A stretch of 32,931 bases of DNA, from assembly GCA_016780345.1 (NCBI GenBank), contig JADHLZ010000016.1:1-32931 (forward strand), written 5' to 3'. The notes under the pieces are model-generated. The model ran no database searches, was not told where the DNA came from, and was given only the letters and a program-made list of their open reading frames with translations. Below, piece after piece: positions 25,456 through 32,931 of the stretch; position 1 is the stretch's first letter; each line of letters starts with the position of its first letter. Source of the DNA: Flavobacteriaceae bacterium. GTDB lineage: Bacteria > Bacteroidota > Bacteroidia > Flavobacteriales > Flavobacteriaceae. A program made the position numbers and the translations under genes.

Positions 25456-27134
25456 ACTGGGTTGAAGAAAAAAATATAGATTTTAAATCTGTAAAACATC
25501 TTTCAAATGAATTAAAAATTAATTCACTCCTATCTGCAATGCTCGTTAGAAGAAACATTAAGACTTATGATCAGGCAAAAACTTTTTTTAGACCAAAATT
25601 TGAAGATCTTCATGATCCCTTTCTAATGAAGGACATGGATGTTGCATTTAAAAGATTAAAGGAAGCTATAATTAATAAAGAAAAAGTAATGGTTTTCGGA
25701 GATTATGATGTGGATGGAACTAGTTCTGTAGCAATGATGAGCCTATATTTAGAATCAAAAGGGATAATAACATCTACTTATCTACCCGAAAGAAACTCTG
25801 AAGGTTATGGAATTTCAATAAAAGCTATAGATATTGCGTTTGAACAGAATATAAAATTAATCATAGCTCTAGATTGTGGAATAAAAGCTCATAAACAAAT
25901 TAGCTATGCAAAAGAAAAAGATATAGAGTTTATAATATGTGATCATCATAATCCAAGTGATAAAATTCCTGAAGCCTATGCTGTGTTAAATCCCAAGAGG
26001 CTAGACTGTGATTATCCATTTAAAGAGTTGTGTGGATGTGGAGTAGGGTTTAAACTCATACAGGCTTTAGAAAAAAACAATCCAAATAAAAAAGAAATTA
26101 TAAATTATCTTGATTTGGTTGCCCTTGCTATTTCAGCAGATGTAGTTCCATTAATTGATGAGAACCGAATTATGTCATATTTAGGACTTCAAATTATAAA
26201 TTCAGATCCAAAACCAGGAATTCATTCTTTATTAAAATCAAACCCCAAAAAAGAGTACGTTTTAAGCGATTTAATGTTCTATTTGGCTCCTAGAATTAAC
26301 GCAGCTGGTAGAGTTAAGCATGCAAAATTAGCTTCGGATCTTTTGGCTTGTGTTAATGAAAGCAAATTAGATGAATTAACTAAAGAAATTGAGGAATTGA
26401 ATTCTATGCGTAAATTAATTGAAAAAGAAATGACTCAAGAGGCTATTCAACAAGCAGAAACATGTGAGTTAAAAAAATCAATTATCGTTAGTTCTTCTAA
26501 TTGGAACAAGGGAGTTATTGGAATAGTTGCAGCAAGACTTGTAGATAAATTTTACAAGCCTTCTTTAGTTTTTAGTGAATCCGAAAATGGATTTTTAACA
26601 GCATCAGCTCGTTCAATAAAAGGAATAAATCTGTACAAGGTTTTAGAAGACTGCAATGAATATATTGAAAAGTTTGGAGGACATAAATATGCCGCAGGGC
26701 TTTCTATCAAAAAAGAGAATTTAGAAAAGTTTAAATCTACATTTGATAAGGCTGTTGAGAAACAGATAGATAATCAAAAACTCGATCAAGAACTTTTAAT
26801 TGAGTCAACAATTGAACTCGAAGATATAACTCCTAAGTTTTTTAGAATTTTAAAACAATTTGAACCTTTTGGCCCAGGAAATAGAATGCCAGTTTTTAAA
26901 TCAGATAATCTAAAAGTTAAAGGCAAGCCATTAGAACTTGGTGATGAAAAAGAGCACATCAAATTAAATTTAACACAGAATAATAAAAGTGTATTTTCAT
27001 CGATTGGCTTTTTTCTTTCTTCAAAATTCAATTCAATTAAGAATAAATCTCAACTTTCAGTTGCATATACTATTGAAGAAAATCATTGGAATGGAAATTC
27101 AATTATTCAGCTTAAAATAAAAGATATGAAATAA
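25452..27134 (+). CDS. recJ: Single-stranded-DNA-specific exonuclease RecJ
   Basis: A 560-residue DHH-family 5'-3' exonuclease for recombination and mismatch repair. Motif I is FGDYDVDGTSS (82-92), followed by DCG (141-143) and the DHH motif in ICDHHNP (162-168). The DHHA1 half contains SARSIKGINLYKVLEDC and the glycine-rich FGGHKYAAGLSI. The C-terminal OB-like domain begins about residue 450 (FEPFGPGNRMPVFKSDNLKV). The length is normal. It ends at a strong bidirectional terminator shared with the TonB receptor gene. Confidence 0.96.
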   Translation: MNWVEEKNIDFKSVKHLSNELKINSLLSAMLVRRNIKTYDQAKTFFRPKFEDLHDPFLMKDMDVAFKRLKEAIINKEKVMVFGDYDVDGTSSVAMMSLYLESKGIITSTYLPERNSEGYGISIKAIDIAFEQNIKLIIALDCGIKAHKQISYAKEKDIEFIICDHHNPSDKIPEAYAVLNPKRLDCDYPFKELCGCGVGFKLIQALEKNNPNKKEIINYLDLVALAISADVVPLIDENRIMSYLGLQIINSDPKPGIHSLLKSNPKKEYVLSDLMFYLAPRINAAGRVKHAKLASDLLACVNESKLDELTKEIEELNSMRKLIEKEMTQEAIQQAETCELKKSIIVSSSNWNKGVIGIVAARLVDKFYKPSLVFSESENGFLTASARSIKGINLYKVLEDCNEYIEKFGGHKYAAGLSIKKENLEKFKSTFDKAVEKQIDNQKLDQELLIESTIELEDITPKFFRILKQFEPFGPGNRMPVFKSDNLKVKGKPLELGDEKEHIKLNLTQNNKSVFSSIGFFLSSKFNSIKNKSQLSVAYTIEENHWNGNSIIQLKIKDMK

Positions 27135-27164
27135 AAAAAGCCTCTTTATTAGAGGCTTTTTTTT
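27133..27164. terminator. Bidirectional intrinsic terminator between recJ and the TonB receptor
   Basis: GCCTCT (27140-27145) pairs with AGAGGC (27151-27156) around a TTATT loop. It is flanked by seven A on the left and eight T on the right, so it works as hairpin plus U-tract in either direction. It lies between two convergent genes. Confidence 0.92.
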
Positions 27165-27179
27165 CGTTTTAAATAGGAT

Positions 27180-29888
27180 TTAAAATCTATAAGTAAATCC
27201 AACGTTCCAAGTTCTTCCCCAACCAGGAAAAACTCTATTTCTAGTATCAACTCCAAGGTATGTAGAATCTCCAGGGCCAGCTACTCTATTGTCGCTTGAC
27301 TCAGCGAAATAAAAGTTATCAAATAGGTTGTTAATATTAGCTCTTAAGAAGATTGTCTCTCCTGCGATATTTAATTTGTAAGAAGCTCCAAAGTCAAACA
27401 ATTCATATGCAGGAAGTTGCATAGCTACATCTTCTGAATCAGTGAAATCTTCAGGATTAAAATTAGCGAAAAGATTAGAAGCGCTAAACATACTAACGTT
27501 GAATTTAAACAAATCTGAAGGGCTAACAACTAAATTTATTCTTGAGGTTGTTTGAGCCGCATCTCCGACTTTAACTCCGTCTAAGTAAACGGTAGAAGAA
27601 CCAATTAGTTCACGACTTGTATTGAACACGTCAGCTGTAACATCACTTCCATATTCGTAGTTTCCTAATGACAACATTCCTTCAACTTTTACAAAAGGAC
27701 TGATCTCATAAACACCATCAAATTCAATTCCAGTATGGATTTGTTCTATTCCATAGTAGTTTGCAGTACCATTTATTCCATTAACTCTAACCCCATCAGA
27801 AAGGAATCTGTCTTTCCAGCTGGTTCTGTAAAGGTTAATGTTGAAATTTAAGTTGTTAGACCTATAGCCGTATCCAGCTTCAAGTCCAACTACTTTTTCA
27901 TTTCTTAAATCGGGATTTAGAATGTTAGCAAAATTTATCCATACTGCATCAAAATTAGGCTGTTTTGAATAGTAACCAGCGTTGACATATACGTTGTTTT
28001 TTGCATCTATATTAAAGTTTGCGCCTCCTTTAATGTTACCTCCAGTTATATTTTTCCAAGCTGATTTTTGATTTTCAGGGGTGTATATGAAAAAATCTTC
28101 TCTTTGAAACCCTTGGTTAGAAAAAGCGCCTTGAAAAAATACCGATAGATCGTCATTTTTGTATTCAAGTTGTCCAAATACACCACTCCATCGAACATAA
28201 CCATCATTGTGGTAACTGACTTTTTCTTCCTTGTCTGTATCTCTAAAGACATTCCATAATTCTCCAAGGTTTGAGCTGTAAGTTTTAATTCTAACCGCGC
28301 TTCCTCCTGAGTAATTAGTGTTATCAAAATCTCTATAACCATCCGCTCCTAATAAATTATCAATTCTTTGGTAATGAATACCACGGTAAGTTCTTAAATC
28401 AACTCCAAAATCAAGTGTTAATTTGTCAGAAAGTTGTTTTTTTAAATTTATAAGTGAACCAACAAAATTATGTGAGTTTATACCAGCTCGTCTAACAAAC
28501 CCGTTTCTTCTTACACCATCAACAGTTGCACCGTCATCATTGACAAGATAAAGACCTGTAGCTGAGTCAAGATGATTTTTATAGCTGAAACCACTACTGA
28601 AGTTACCACCAATTCCACTATTTGATTTAACAATTTGATCCCATTCAACCTCTCCAGTTAATTGATTTCTGAATCTCGAGTCACTAGCAAACCTTCCACC
28701 TAAACGTCCAAGGTCACCAGTTCCTCCACCTCTACCAATAGAGTAGTAAGCAGAAGCTGAAAGATTAGTAGTGCTATTGATCTTGTATTCCCAATTTACT
28801 GAGGCAATAGGTTTATGGTAAAAGTTTCTTCTCCAGTTAAATTCTTGACCATTTAAATACCCATGATTGTAATTATATCTAATACCATACTTTTCATAGT
28901 CCCCAGCAGTAGCCATGTTGAAATAGCTTCCAGTTCTTTGGTTATGAACTTGTGGAGCTCCAGTAACAATTACCTGAACATTATGTTTGTCATCATCCGA
29001 TTTCCAACCGTAACCTAAGAAGTAGTTGTACCCTTCAAAAGCTGTTCCGTTAACATAACCATCCCCCTCAACTCTTGAAAAAAGGAATGATAGAGCACTT
29101 CCGCCATCCATCTCACCAGTGTTATAAGACATTACGGTTTTCATGTATCCGTCATTACCAACGCTTGCAGCAATTTTACCTCCTCTGGTTAGTTCAGTAG
29201 ATTTTGTTAAAACATTGATAGTTCCTCCAACAGATGATATGGCAAGTTTTGAAGAACCAAGACCTCTTTGTACTTGCATTGCAGAAACTACATCTGAAAG
29301 TCCAGACCAGTTAGACCAATAAACTCTACCGTTTTCCATATCATTAACAGGAATACCGTTAATTAAAACGGCAGTATTTTGTGAATCAAAACCTCTAACA
29401 TTAATTCTTGAGTCACCAAAAGCTCCACCTGCTCTGGTTGCATAAACACCAGGTGTGGCATTAAGCATTTCCGGAAGCTCTAAGTTCCCAAGTCTTTCTT
29501 GAATGTCTGAGGCTGTTAAAGTTGAAACAGCAACTGGTGTTTCTCTGTCAATTGCGAAGTCAACAGTTCCAAAAACAGTAATTCCCTCAAGCTCATTAGC
29601 ACTTGCTACAAGAGCAACGTTACCTAAATTAATTCCGCCATTAAAAGATATTTCTTGAGTATCGTATCCAATATAGGAAACCATAAGCGTTCCTGAACCA
29701 GAAACATTTATTGTGAAAGATCCATTGAAGTCGGTTGAAACTCCGTTTGAAGTTCCTTTAACAAGTACTGTAGCTCCTGGAAGGGGAGATCCCAACTCAG
29801 AATCAACAACCGTACCTGTTATAGCATTTTGAGCGTAGCTAAAGCCTGATATCAGGATAGCTGTGAAAAGTAAGATTATTTTTTTCAT
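27180..29888 (-). CDS. TonB-dependent outer-membrane receptor with N-terminal carboxypeptidase-like domain
   Basis: A 902-residue receptor. It has a signal peptide (about 1-19, cut after SYA), a CarboxypepD_reg-like beta-sandwich (about 20-105, ITGTVVDSELGSPLPGATVL), and a plug domain (about 115-225) with LPEMLNATPGVYATRAGGAF and INVRGFDSQNTAVLINGIPV. A 22-stranded barrel follows, ending in the outer-membrane signature with terminal Phe (TWNVGFTYRF). It takes up a bulky substrate across the outer membrane using TonB energy. No SusD-like lipoprotein, polysaccharide-degrading enzyme or iron gene is next to it, so the substrate cannot be inferred. It is transcribed alone, between pgi and the recJ terminator. 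Confidence 0.93.
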   Translation of the reverse strand: MKKIILLFTAILISGFSYAQNAITGTVVDSELGSPLPGATVLVKGTSNGVSTDFNGSFTINVSGSGTLMVSYIGYDTQEISFNGGINLGNVALVASANELEGITVFGTVDFAIDRETPVAVSTLTASDIQERLGNLELPEMLNATPGVYATRAGGAFGDSRINVRGFDSQNTAVLINGIPVNDMENGRVYWSNWSGLSDVVSAMQVQRGLGSSKLAISSVGGTINVLTKSTELTRGGKIAASVGNDGYMKTVMSYNTGEMDGGSALSFLFSRVEGDGYVNGTAFEGYNYFLGYGWKSDDDKHNVQVIVTGAPQVHNQRTGSYFNMATAGDYEKYGIRYNYNHGYLNGQEFNWRRNFYHKPIASVNWEYKINSTTNLSASAYYSIGRGGGTGDLGRLGGRFASDSRFRNQLTGEVEWDQIVKSNSGIGGNFSSGFSYKNHLDSATGLYLVNDDGATVDGVRRNGFVRRAGINSHNFVGSLINLKKQLSDKLTLDFGVDLRTYRGIHYQRIDNLLGADGYRDFDNTNYSGGSAVRIKTYSSNLGELWNVFRDTDKEEKVSYHNDGYVRWSGVFGQLEYKNDDLSVFFQGAFSNQGFQREDFFIYTPENQKSAWKNITGGNIKGGANFNIDAKNNVYVNAGYYSKQPNFDAVWINFANILNPDLRNEKVVGLEAGYGYRSNNLNFNINLYRTSWKDRFLSDGVRVNGINGTANYYGIEQIHTGIEFDGVYEISPFVKVEGMLSLGNYEYGSDVTADVFNTSRELIGSSTVYLDGVKVGDAAQTTSRINLVVSPSDLFKFNVSMFSASNLFANFNPEDFTDSEDVAMQLPAYELFDFGASYKLNIAGETIFLRANINNLFDNFYFAESSDNRVAGPGDSTYLGVDTRNRVFPGWGRTWNVGFTYRF

Positions 29889-29912
29889 ATATGATTATGT
29901 GTAGTTATTGTA

Positions 29913-29939
29913 CAAATTTGACTAAATTTTGTTAAACAA
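29913..29939 (-). promoter_or_regulatory. Weak promoter candidate for the TonB receptor
   Basis: On the minus strand CAAATTTG (29920 down to 29913) is one base from TAnnTTTG, with TTG (29939 down to 29937) 16 bases upstream. It lies about 25 bases before the ATG at 29888. The 149-base gap here also holds A/T homopolymer runs (T13 then A8 at 30004-30025) and nothing else I can name. Confidence 0.28.
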
Positions 29940-30037
29940 GTGTTAAAAAAACATTACTTTTTTTTAACAAATTGTGTGTATAACTTGGCTTATTAAAGGA
30001 TTCTTTTTTTTTTTTTGAAAAAAAAGTAGGCATACTA

Positions 30038-31675
30038 TTAATCTGACAAGTATTTTTTTAAGAGAGATGTCGTTGATCTGTCGTGCTTAGAAACTTTATT
30101 TTGATTTATTTCATCTAATACTTTAGAAGCCAATTGTTTGCCAAGCTCAACTCCCCATTGATCATAACTAAAAATATTCCAAATTATTCCTTGAACAAAA
30201 ATTTTATGCTCATACATTGAAATTAGAGCTCCAAGATTTTTAGGGGTTAATTTATCAATAAGGATCGTATTAGTAGGCTTATTCCCTTTAAAAACCTTGA
30301 AGGGTTTTAAGAAATTAATTTGCTTTTGAGTCATTTTAGAATTTTTCAATTCTTTATCAACCAAACTTTCACTTTTCCCCAACATTAAGGCTTCAGTTTG
30401 TGCAAAAAAGTTTGACATTAGCTTATGATGTTGTTTGTTTTCTTTGTGTAAAGGAAATTTAAATCCAATAAAATCGCATGGGATTAGTTTAGTGCCTTGA
30501 TGAATTAGTTGAAAAAAAGCGTGTTGAGAATTAGTTCCGGTATCTCCCCATATGATATTGCCTGTTTGATAACATACTGGTTTACCAGATCTGTCAACAC
30601 TCTTGCCGTTGCTTTCCATTATAGCCTGTTGAAGATACGCAGGCAATCTGTTTAGGTACTGTGTGTATGGAATTACAGCTTCAGTTTCAGCCTTAAAAAA
30701 ATTATTATACCAAATGCTGAGTAATCCTAAGATGACAGGAATGTTAGAATCAAATTCAGAACTTTTAAAATGATCATCCATTTCGTTTGCTCCATCCAGT
30801 AAAGCTTCAAAATTATTGTATCCAACAGAGAGACTAATTGAAAGACCTACTGCACTCCACAAAGAAAATCTGCCACCTACCCAATCGTTCATTGGAAAAA
30901 CATAGTCTGGATTAATTCCAAAATCATGAATAGCATTTTGGTTAGTTGATACTGCAGCAAAATGCTGAGATACAGAGCTTTTGTTTAGTTTTTTAATTAA
31001 CCAGTTTTTTATAGTATTGGCATTTGAGAGAGTTTCTTGAGTTGTAAAAGTTTTTGATACAACAATAAAGAGAGTTGTTTCAGGGTTTAAATTTTTAATA
31101 ACCTCAAGAACATGATCTCCATCGACATTTGATACAAAGTGGGAATTAAGATTTGATGAATAATACTTTAGAGCCTCAACAACCATAACTGGGCCTAAGT
31201 CTGAGCCTCCAATTCCAATATTCACAACATCTGTAAAAACTTTATTAGTAGATCCTCTCAATTTACCAGAAAGAATGTCGTTTGTAAAATCTTTAATTCG
31301 AGTTTTGGTTTTATTTAAACCAGGAACAATATTGATGCTATCAACTTCAATTTTACAATCTTTTTTTGCTCTAACAGCAGTGTGAAGAACAGCTCTATTT
31401 TCGGTTTCATTAATTAGATTTCCACTAAATTGTTTTGTAATGGCATCCTTAAGATCACATTCTTTGGCCAATTCAAACAGTAAATTTAAGGTTGTGTTAT
31501 CGATTATATTTTTTGAAATATCGACATGAAACCCTTTCCAGTTTAAATTAAAATTGTTGCCATTAGCCCTTTTATCAATGAGATCTACGATTTTTTTGTT
31601 TTTAATTTCATCAAAATGTGAGTTTAGTTTTTCCCAAGAATTTGTAGTTGTAGGATTTATTTTTTTTAACGTCAT
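30038..31675 (-). CDS. pgi: Glucose-6-phosphate isomerase
   Basis: A 545-residue isomerase interconverting glucose-6-phosphate and fructose-6-phosphate. The two family signatures are DWVGGRFSLWSAVGLSISL (mid-protein) and the C-terminal FSYDQWGVELGKQLA. NIGIGGSDLGPVMV and the YLQQAIMESNGKSV region with the catalytic Glu are also present. The length matches the long bacterial and eukaryotic form. It begins 13 bases after the stop of the M23 peptidase gene and is probably co-transcribed with it, a neighbourhood I recall from other Flavobacteriia. Confidence 0.97.
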   Translation of the reverse strand: MTLKKINPTTTNSWEKLNSHFDEIKNKKIVDLIDKRANGNNFNLNWKGFHVDISKNIIDNTTLNLLFELAKECDLKDAITKQFSGNLINETENRAVLHTAVRAKKDCKIEVDSINIVPGLNKTKTRIKDFTNDILSGKLRGSTNKVFTDVVNIGIGGSDLGPVMVVEALKYYSSNLNSHFVSNVDGDHVLEVIKNLNPETTLFIVVSKTFTTQETLSNANTIKNWLIKKLNKSSVSQHFAAVSTNQNAIHDFGINPDYVFPMNDWVGGRFSLWSAVGLSISLSVGYNNFEALLDGANEMDDHFKSSEFDSNIPVILGLLSIWYNNFFKAETEAVIPYTQYLNRLPAYLQQAIMESNGKSVDRSGKPVCYQTGNIIWGDTGTNSQHAFFQLIHQGTKLIPCDFIGFKFPLHKENKQHHKLMSNFFAQTEALMLGKSESLVDKELKNSKMTQKQINFLKPFKVFKGNKPTNTILIDKLTPKNLGALISMYEHKIFVQGIIWNIFSYDQWGVELGKQLASKVLDEINQNKVSKHDRSTTSLLKKYLSD

Positions 31676-31688
31676 TTAATGAAATCTT

Positions 31689-32927
31689 TTATGATTTTGT
31701 TGCAAAGGTAACATTTGATTTAATAGCATCTAACTGTTTTTTAATCGGATACATATGAGTCATATATTTTTCTTTAAGCTCTTTGGAAATAGGTTTTGCT
31801 TCAGGAAGCTTTTGCTTTAAAGGATCAACTTGCTTTCCATTTTTCCAGAACCTGTAACAGACATGTGGACCTGAAGTATTCCCAGTCATTCCTACCGTGC
31901 CAATATAATCGCCTTGCTTTACAAATTGCCCAACTTTTACACCTCTTTTGTCCATGTGTAGATATTGGGTTGAATACGTAGAGTTGTGTTTAATTTTTAC
32001 ATAATTTCCATTAGATCTAGTGTAGCTTGAATTGGTTACCGTGCCGCTTGCTGTAGCTCTTATTGGTGTACCAACAGGAGCAGCAAAATCGGTTCCTTTG
32101 TGAGGTCTAATGCGATTGCCATAGTAAGCTATTTTTCTTTTAAGATTGTAACGAGAAGAAATTCTACTAAACTGAACCGGAGATCTTAAGAATGCTCTTC
32201 TTAAGTTTTTTCCATTTTCATCAAAATATTCAAAAATTCCTCTTTCAGAATCAGTTTCAAACTCAATCGCATAAAAAGGTTTTTCTCTATGTTCAAAATA
32301 GGCAGAATGAATTCTATTGAGTCCAACAGATATTGAATCATCAACAAACTTCTCAGTATAAATGATTTTGAAATTATCTCCTTTTTCAAGTCTAAAAAAA
32401 TCTATAGTCCAGGCATAAATTTCTGAAAGCTCATTAGTAAGTAAAGGAGAAAGGTTTTGTTTTTCCATTGTTTCTGAAAGGGAGCTAGAGATAACCCCTC
32501 TAGCTTCAAATTCTTTTAATTGAACCGCTTTAGATTTTTTCTCAGCCCATAGAGAATCCGTTAGAGAAACCACAACATAGTCAATTAAGTTAGGTTGGTA
32601 AATAAAAATTTGTGGAGTGTTTAATGAGTCTTTTGATGATAGAATAGTATAAGGCTTACCAATATTGATTTTTCTTATATCGTATACCTTTTTTACTTTT
32701 TGAACAATATTATAAATTTGGGGATAGTATAGATTATTGTTTTCTAAAATTGTTCCAAAAGAATCTCCGTTTTTGACTTTTCCGGTTTTGACATTATAAT
32801 CATTTAATGTAAACCCAAACTGTTTAATTATTTTTTCTTCAACCTTTTTTTCTGGAACCTTTTGTTTTGCATCTTCACAGGAAAGAAATAAAAAACTAAT
32901 AATAAAAACCGAAATTATTCTATTCAT
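31689..32927 (-). CDS. M23 family peptidoglycan metallopeptidase, lipoprotein
   Basis: A 412-residue lipoprotein: a signal peptide with lipobox LFLSC (Cys17), an N-terminal segment (about 35-120) resembling OapA/LysM-like domains of Bacteroidota M23 proteins, and a C-terminal LytM peptidase (about 250-372). The first zinc motif is intact (His276 and Asp280 in RPHKGTDFAAP), and His324 is present. The usual HxH is GPHVCYRF, so the second histidine is Cys357. Cysteine can ligate zinc, so activity is plausible; I recall the same GPHVC form in related bacteria. It is likely an endopeptidase opening peptide cross-links in the periplasm. The start codon is four bases from the window edge, so its promoter is not seen. 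Confidence 0.9.
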   Translation of the reverse strand: MNRIISVFIISFLFLSCEDAKQKVPEKKVEEKIIKQFGFTLNDYNVKTGKVKNGDSFGTILENNNLYYPQIYNIVQKVKKVYDIRKINIGKPYTILSSKDSLNTPQIFIYQPNLIDYVVVSLTDSLWAEKKSKAVQLKEFEARGVISSSLSETMEKQNLSPLLTNELSEIYAWTIDFFRLEKGDNFKIIYTEKFVDDSISVGLNRIHSAYFEHREKPFYAIEFETDSERGIFEYFDENGKNLRRAFLRSPVQFSRISSRYNLKRKIAYYGNRIRPHKGTDFAAPVGTPIRATASGTVTNSSYTRSNGNYVKIKHNSTYSTQYLHMDKRGVKVGQFVKQGDYIGTVGMTGNTSGPHVCYRFWKNGKQVDPLKQKLPEAKPISKELKEKYMTHMYPIKKQLDAIKSNVTFATKS

Positions 32928-32931
32928 TAAT

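Noticed and set aside
30004-30025. T13 followed by A8 considered as the pgi terminator
   Set aside because: The minus-strand transcript would have U8 then A13 with only a minimal GTA/TAC stem before it. The self-complementary A/T run is not a GC-containing hairpin, so termination here is not supported.

Overview
The window looks like a chromosomal segment of a marine-type member of the Flavobacteriia (Bacteroidota). The evidence is a strongly AT-rich base composition, very short intergenic gaps, and matches to the Bacteroidota promoter signature (TTG about 18-20 bases upstream of TAnnTTTG). Family content agrees: the type IX secretion lipoprotein SprE/PorW, DUF4254, DUF5687 and DUF4292 proteins, a TonB receptor with an N-terminal carboxypeptidase-like domain, a zinc-ribbon-less L32, and an ATP synthase operon lacking beta and epsilon. 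No rRNA, tRNA, CRISPR, IS element, integrase or phage gene was seen. There is no gene-free stretch above about 150 bases. I see nothing that looks recently transferred.

Layout. 63-1707 (+): DUF4254 protein and family 9 glycosyltransferase (cell-surface glycan). 1704-2744 (-): flavin/2Fe-2S reductase, tail to tail with the glycosyltransferase. 2828-5028 (+): DUF5687 permease and its ABC ATPase. 5073-8102 (+): sprE, a bactofilin, and a small AtpZ/AtpI-like gene with no ordinary start codon. 8187-13081 (+): atpB-E-F-H-A-G, headed by a good promoter and carrying a strong hairpin between atpE and atpF. 13106-16544 (+): dut, a sugar nucleotidyltransferase, a DUF4292 lipoprotein and an EnvC-like protein, closely spaced after atpG. 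16547-17134 (-): riboflavin synthase. 17189-18226 (+): pdxA. 18295-21946 (+): yceD-rpmF-fabH-accB-accC, a ribosome/fatty-acid module. 21947-24698 (-): asd, alr and tdk. 24775-27134 (+): rsmI-recJ, closed by a bidirectional terminator. 27180-29888 (-): TonB-dependent receptor. 30038-32927 (-): a lipoprotein M23 peptidase followed by pgi.

How the genes fit together. Most of the window is core metabolism and envelope biogenesis: proton-driven ATP synthesis, malonyl-CoA supply and the first condensation of fatty acid synthesis, D-alanine and aspartate-semialdehyde for the cell wall, PLP and riboflavin synthesis, nucleotide salvage and hygiene, and DNA repair. Envelope functions include type IX secretion (SprE), a bactofilin scaffold, two LytM/M23 proteins (one apparently inactive), a LolB-like lipoprotein candidate and an outer-membrane receptor.

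I found no convincing previously undescribed system. The points most worth a second look are the non-AUG atpZ overlapping the bactofilin gene, the atpE-atpF hairpin, the long exported-looking N-terminus of the ATP synthase a subunit, the ATCATTTTTT repeats before fabH, and the departures from textbook metal-site residues in EnvC, the M23 peptidase, thymidine kinase and L32.
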